Shown here piece after piece: positions 62,501-64,000 of a stretch of DNA of 64,000 nucleotides (position 1 is the stretch's first letter; every line of letters begins with the position of its first letter). The DNA comes from Corynebacterium canis (GTDB taxonomy: Bacteria > Actinomycetota > Actinomycetes > Mycobacteriales > Mycobacteriaceae), in assembly GCF_030408595.1 (NCBI RefSeq), contig NZ_CP047080.1, positions 2,445,685-2,509,684 on the forward strand. Reading direction: 5' to 3'. Below the pieces are notes generated by a model that worked only from the letters and a program-made list of their open reading frames with translations, made no database searches and had not been told where the DNA came from. The position numbers and the translations under genes are program-made.

Positions 62501-62527
62501 ACGGAAATAACGCTGATGATCAGTCAC
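53591..62527 (-). CDS. fas: Type I fatty acid synthase (multifunctional FAS-I)
   Basis: This is a giant cytosolic synthase of about 2978 aa that makes the acyl-CoA chains used for phospholipids and mycolic acids. In order it has an acyltransferase (VIGHSQGILG, Ser132), enoyl reductase and dehydratase regions, and a malonyl/palmitoyl transferase (FAGHSVGEYNAL, about 1384). Then come an acyl-carrier domain with a candidate phosphopantetheine serine in GTSDSIETLVEG (about 1739), a ketoreductase (VAVVTGASPNSIAAAI, about 2037) and a ketosynthase (HPVAACATAAVS, about 2624; KHDTSTTANDPNES; LTGHAKGGAAAFQ). All sets look intact. I prefer the GTG at 62527 with AAGGGAG upstream; a GTG at 62566 is also in frame. 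FasR and AcpS genes nearby fit its control and activation. Confidence 0.95.
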   Translation of the reverse strand: MTDHQRYFRTASNGESLLGRLRDEPFALCFAGQGFDWMGTLRESLDAGVREDVRQIVDAAAQLIAPVMDDLAGTRPQGFHPLEWAAQEEPALDYSRAVVSVPGIFLSQIANLMTLEAQGLNAEAAVAVIGHSQGILGRPLLKDASRAAEVLAYAELVGAVATHTALATGLIVQGEKRPMVMVQGVTNQQLVDIIDALYPAGTTDIAECPCVGLRNGFDSFVISGRPAAVARVCDTLAELAERDAEQVAAKVRGGRPFSPVFTPLNVEVAFHHPALAPAVDLAGELAEKCGLDPEVARSLTQEILVDHVDWLAETNNAANSGARWILEIGPSGGVSALTTAALAGRGIGVLDVSSAEGHAALFDAGKAPADPVDYSTFLPRVIAGPKPYVETAFTRLTGRSPMLLAGMTPTTVDPEIVAAAANAGHWAELAGGGQVTPEILDEHLAQLDELLEPGVNAQFNSMFLDPYLWKMQVGGKRLVRRARANGAPIDGIVITAGMPDHDEAVELIRELRAEGFPWVCFKPGAVKHIRNVLSIAKDVPDVPIIMQVEGGKAGGHHSWEDLDELLIATYASIREHSNVVLCVGGGIGTPERAADYLTGAWAEAYGLAAMPVDGILVGTAAMAAKEAKTSPAVKQLLVDTKGADEWVGAGQANNGMASGRSQLGADLHEIDNSFARAGRLLDEVAGDNEAVQARRAEIIEAIGRTCKPYFGDLADMTYEQWLRRYLELSGPVEGEWIDSSWRRRFEEMIERTEARLSDVDHGLFTPQVAVQGPAAAVVDTLLATYPNAGTDTLHPADVAWFLELARTPGKPVNFVPVIDADVRRWWRSDSLWQAHDPRYSADEVCVIPGPAAVAGITQVDEPIADLLARFNQATIDRLTPVEAEPAGVIERIIAAPGTWWAGRNTVSLITRLGDESAWVIEGKSASHPTGATLTELDDSHAELVVPLAGSTAFGTVAELRIRITVPELRSAVPQVTREDAEAAMSELTRIAAGGTLAEVTNGVATWTTRIDADHVANYINVTAGFLPLEVAPSGVAPDVLVGRAWPAVFAAVYDAMIPGTEDHRVVEGMLSLVHLEHHVTLLRELPEFTDNELIVTASTDEVTDTDIGRIMVVRCRVACDGEPLATLTERFAVRGRTGKSTARTNTSALPSVVNTPHSFRSFVQVKAPTNLRSFAVVTGDRNPIHVSDTAAALAGLPGVIVHGMWTSAIGELVAAGSSGRVVEYTATMLSPILPGAKVEFNVERVGVDSRPGCAEVREVTATVDGSPVLTATAVMAAPKTFYAFPGQGIQSQGMGMEAMASSAAARDVWERADRHTRSKLGFSILEIVRNNPNEVIVHGERFHHPNGVLFLTQFTQVAMATLGVAQVAEMREASALNQRALFAGHSVGEYNALAAYAQVLSLESVVEIVYRRGLTMHRLVDRDEHGNSNYGLAALRPNKMGLTADNVFDYVAEISKESGEFLEIVNYNLAGLQYAVAGTVAGLRALQEAAEKAGPGQRAFIMIPGIDVPFHSSVLRDGVDDFRRHLDSLLPETVDLDVLVGRYIPNLVARPFELTQDFLAAIAAVVDSPYISDLQENFDDVEEQKLARTVLIELLAWQFASPVRWIETQDLALTKLGVERFVEVGVGSSPTIANMMSQTLALPQYREVDVEVLNVERERAIVFATDEITRDVPAAEAAEEPAEVKVEENQAVQNTEATFAPAPAAAGPRPDDLDFTPADATAMLIALWTKVRPDQMGTSDSIETLVEGVSSRRNQLLLDLGVEFGLGAIDGAADAELNDLYATVGRMAKGYSAFGPVLSDAVADSLRRILGPTGKKPSYVSERVTGTWQLGQGWVDHVTAAVVMGAREGASLRGGDLATLPISDVDALIDAAVAQVAADHGVAVALPAAGGGAGGVVDSAALGEFAEQVTGKAGVLAATARTILTQLGLDHAPKTAQLTGEEADAALFELVSRELGSDWPRMVSQSFDPNKAVLLDDRWASAREDLARVALGEDIAPDVTGAGEAVARQAEYWGLDELAKQARSTAGLDFANEVAVVTGASPNSIAAAITAELLRGGATVVVTTSSLNHKRLTFYKDLYRTHARGQAALWVVPANLNSYTDLDSVIEWIGTEQTATVNGEKKVLKPALVPSVLFPFAAPRVTGSLADAGPRAENEMRLLLWAVERLIAGLSALGVDTQVGHRLHVVLPGSPNRGRFGGDGAYGESKAALDALVTRWHAEPVWGQRTSLVHALIGWVRGTGLMGGNDPLVEAVEAAGVTTFSTEEIAEKLVAQIAPSVRADAASAPVILDFTGGLGAADLDLAELARNAARPASGPKGEQPRSLRALPTPYRPIVPTTPSFEGKVTQKLDDMVVIVGAGELGPLGSARTRFDAELTGDLTAAGVVELAWSMGLIRWEDGWVDADGADIAECDIYERFHDEVMGRIGVRRYHDDFGMVDNFAPELTTIYLDRDLQFSVADQATARTFVDSDPELTSTWFDEESGEWIVVRRAGSAIRVPRRMAMTRFVGGQIPEGFDPAVYGIPADMMDNLDRVAVWNIVCTIEAFLTSGFSPAELMRSIHPTRVSSTQGTGMGGMESLRSLYVDGILAEPRQNDILQEALPNVMAAHVMQSYVGGYGQMIHPVAACATAAVSVEEGTDKIRLGKADFVVAGGVDDLSIEGITGFGDMAATAPSAELVGKGIEDRFFSRANDRRRAGFVESAGGGTILLARGSLAADLGLPVLGVIGFAESFADGAHTSIPAPGLGALGAAQGGPESRLAKSMAAVGVDVDEISVISKHDTSTTANDPNESDLHERLATAMGRKPGNPMFVISQKTLTGHAKGGAAAFQIIGLTQVLRSGLLPANRSLDCVDPVLAKYERLVWLRKPLSFTAKAGLVTSLGFGHVSAMIGVVHPGAFIEALRQERGGDAVANWVQAAVARENGGYQRILRAMHGGDVLFERPVDRNLGGGGTSAKEREAAILLDAGARLIDGVLRTSDEF

Positions 62528-62676
62528 GATAATACTCGCTCCCTTGGTTGATTCGTTCCGGCACACAGAGGTGCCAAAATATTAGATAAACAAATATGCC
62601 ACAGAACATGAGGAAGTTGTCATATTTTACTCATGGGCGGCGCTGGCGCGGCACGGATTTGCCCATTAAGGATAGT

Positions 62677-62880
62677 TCAACGCACCCCCCAAACGGGTAC
62701 CCCTAAGATTTCCTGAACCGCCTCGCGAGCTTCATCCAAGCGCACCTGCGGGGTTAGCTCAACAACCCGCAGCCCTTCCGCGCCTTCGAACACCTGACAA
62801 GGGTGATCAGGCTCCACTTCGGCAGTGGGAACAATGCCCTGATCATCCATATACCGATCCAAATGCCGCGAAATGCTCAT
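62677..62880 (-). CDS. Small conserved-looking hypothetical protein
   Basis: The 67-aa frame starts at the ATG at 62880 (MSISRHLDRYMDDQGIVPTA) and ends EAVQEILGVPVWGVR. It is acidic, soluble and lacks known motifs. The frame is open to 62916, but the sequence there is less convincing. No strong ribosome-binding site is seen. It lies upstream of fas on the same strand, separated by about 150 AT-rich bases that probably contain the fas promoter. Confidence 0.45.
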   Translation of the reverse strand: MSISRHLDRYMDDQGIVPTAEVEPDHPCQVFEGAEGLRVVELTPQVRLDEAREAVQEILGVPVWGVR

Positions 62881-63057
62881 AGCATCTACCCAACCCGACG
62901 AGCGCGCCAAGAGCAAGAGCAGCCGCCAAAGCAGCGTTTCACGCCCTCACCCAACCCCCGCAAGCACGTTCACACGACAGCGCCCCGCGCTTATCGACGC
63001 CGCGCCACACTGGGCATCCACGCACACCCAAATGCCCGAATCGTACCCAAGCTTTCA

Positions 63058-63474
63058 CTATCTCTCGGAGCGAGCCTCCGGCTGGCGCATCTCCGGTGCC
63101 TGAGACGCGGCTTCGGATGCGGCGAAGATGTTACCGAGGCGCGCGAGGATATTGGTGGTCGGGGTGGATGAAACAGCTCTGGCTTGTGGCGTTGGATTAG
63201 CCGTTTCGCCTTTGGAGCGGACATCAATTGCAGGGAATTCTTTGCAGCTGGCTGGTTTGATAAACAACCACTGGATGAGCCCGTCCGCCGGCCCTGATGC
63301 GTATCCGACTCGCCACTGCACTTCTAGGGGCACGCAAATAATCCACCTGCCTGCAACGTTGTTTTCCGCCGTCTCCCCTGCAGTAGCGTTCGGCTTATAC
63401 CAGTTTGTCGTGCTTCGCGCCACCTTGTTGCCGTTGGAACCCCGTGTGCCTGTGGATAGTTTCAAGTTATCCAC
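63058..63474 (-). CDS. Hypothetical protein, uncertain
   Basis: A 138-aa minus-strand frame contains AGRWIICVPLEVQWRVGYAS and GPADGLIQWLFIKPASCKEF, followed by a charged Pro/Ala-rich tail ending MRQPEARSER. The composition looks more protein-like than the competing plus-strand frame at 63128-63574. The GTG start at 63474 lies inside the DnaA-type palindrome; an internal GTG 17 codons in is possible. I recognise no family. This may be a real gene of unknown role or chance. Confidence 0.35.
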   Translation of the reverse strand: MDNLKLSTGTRGSNGNKVARSTTNWYKPNATAGETAENNVAGRWIICVPLEVQWRVGYASGPADGLIQWLFIKPASCKEFPAIDVRSKGETANPTPQARAVSSTPTTNILARLGNIFAASEAASQAPEMRQPEARSER

Positions 63475-63477
63475 AGG
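63449..63477. repeat. Inverted repeat containing opposed DnaA-box-like sequences
   Basis: CCTGTGGATA (63449-63458) and TATCCACAGG (63468-63477) pair exactly around a 9-nt loop. The right arm with the preceding T gives TTATCCACA. It closely resembles the palindrome at 3526-3554. Confidence 0.8.
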
Positions 63478-63539
63478 TTGGTGGGGTGTGTCTGGGAAAA
63501 CCCTAGGTTTTGTGCTGTTTTGGGGTTATCCCTGGTGCT

Positions 63540-64000
63540 ATGGGTTTGTTTCAGCGTCGCACCAAACTGCTTGACACCTCTTTCATCAACATCACTCGTC
63601 GGCTTGCGATGCCGCGTGGGTACTGTCGTGCGAGCCGGGAGGTGGAGTGGGGTTCGCGGTATCACCCGCAGCGCCTGGGGTTTGCCGCCCCGATCATGCT
63701 GCGGGCTCGGGCGCATTTCACCCAAACCCCGAATGTCATTATCGGCGGCTGGGCCGCCGCAGCTTATGCCGGCCTGAAGTATTGGGTGGATGATGCCCAC
63801 ATCACCGTGCATGTGGCCAGTAATTTCCAACGCAGCCACAGCGTGTTCGACGCCACCCGCCGCAGACTGCGGCCGGGCACCAGGGTGTGGACACCGGACC
63901 AGGAACTACCCGGCATGCAGGTCGTCGCCCCCGAATACGCCCTGGTGGATTGCTTGATTGATCTGCAGCGCGACCGCCACTCCTGGTGGGTCTACCAAGT
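63540..64000 (+). CDS. AbiEi-like / endonuclease-associated hypothetical protein, partial at the right edge
   Basis: An ATG at 63540 opens a frame that stays open to the end of the window (more than 150 residues). It reads MGLFQRRTKLLDTSFINITR, then PIMLRARAHFTQTPNVIIGG and WAAAAYAGLKYWVDDAHITV, and later VVAPEYALVDCLIDLQRDRH. The middle part resembles the segment after the wHTH in actinobacterial AbiEi-type proteins (a statement about a sample-specific allele or locus), and the later LVDCLIDLQ region is like that preceding DUF559/Vsr-like nuclease domains. Both similarities are from memory of the family pattern. If correct, the missing C-terminus should carry a nuclease or effector domain. 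Confidence 0.5.
   Translation, partial: MGLFQRRTKLLDTSFINITRRLAMPRGYCRASREVEWGSRYHPQRLGFAAPIMLRARAHFTQTPNVIIGGWAAAAYAGLKYWVDDAHITVHVASNFQRSHSVFDATRRRLRPGTRVWTPDQELPGMQVVAPEYALVDCLIDLQRDRHSWWVYQ

Overview
The window comes from a mycolic-acid-containing actinobacterium and fits Corynebacterium best. The support is the orn-cmrA pair, a bcp-fasR-pncA-acpS cluster near a giant type I fatty acid synthase, a DtxR-type iron box, and high-GC codon use. The species cannot be named from sequence alone.

Left arm (1-13000). A siderophore importer (fepB diverging from fepD-fepG) has an iron-box promoter between its two arms; fepD carries an apparent one-base frameshift. After it come an SSB paralogue, a fused CopD/CtaG copper and cytochrome oxidase assembly protein, and tRNA-Arg(TCT). 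A complete aryl-beta-glucoside operon follows: a RAT/terminator leader, PTS IIABC, 6-phospho-beta-glucosidase and a LicT antiterminator. Next are a small HTH protein, tRNA-His, oligoribonuclease and the mycolyl reductase CmrA.

Centre (13240-44161). This is a complete type I-E CRISPR-Cas locus: cas3, then cse1-cse2-cas7-cas5-cas6e-cas1-cas2 on the + strand. It is followed by a leader and an exceptionally long array with a 28-nt repeat and 33-nt spacers. I estimate about 175 repeats before the first insertion, 107 in the second block, and seven degenerate units plus a repeat fragment at the far end, so roughly 290 in all. Three IS5-like copies and one decayed transposase locus interrupt the array. 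One intact IS sits inside a repeat with a 3-bp target duplication. A 50-codon acidic ORF with its own extended -10 lies between two dead IS copies near the distal end. Block duplications, variant spacers, a slipped spacer pair and one palindromic 66-nt 'spacer' are visible.

The most interesting signal is a degenerate two-repeat unit just upstream of cas3 (13243-13318). Its first pseudo-repeat keeps the exact 8-nt crRNA handle ATGTTCCG. The guide that follows matches 14 of its first 16 bases in the cas3-cse1 intergenic promoter, starting at guide position 1. The mismatches are at positions 6 and 9, and an AAC trinucleotide precedes the match. This is what a crRNA-like RNA that lets Cascade repress its own operon would look like (CreR/CreA-type regulation).

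Right arm (44300-64000). It holds a POT peptide transporter, a lipoprotein, an L,D-transpeptidase, tRNA-Lys, a DUF3618 protein and a lipid-synthesis neighbourhood: bcp, FasR-like TetR, pncA, AcpS, a PIG-L deacetylase and FAS-I. AcpS should load the FAS-I carrier domain, FasR should control FAS-I, and CmrA acts later in mycolate maturation. Between the deacetylase and fas lies a duplicated 270-bp non-coding element with conserved stems and variable loops. The window ends in a partial gene resembling AbiEi-type proteins.
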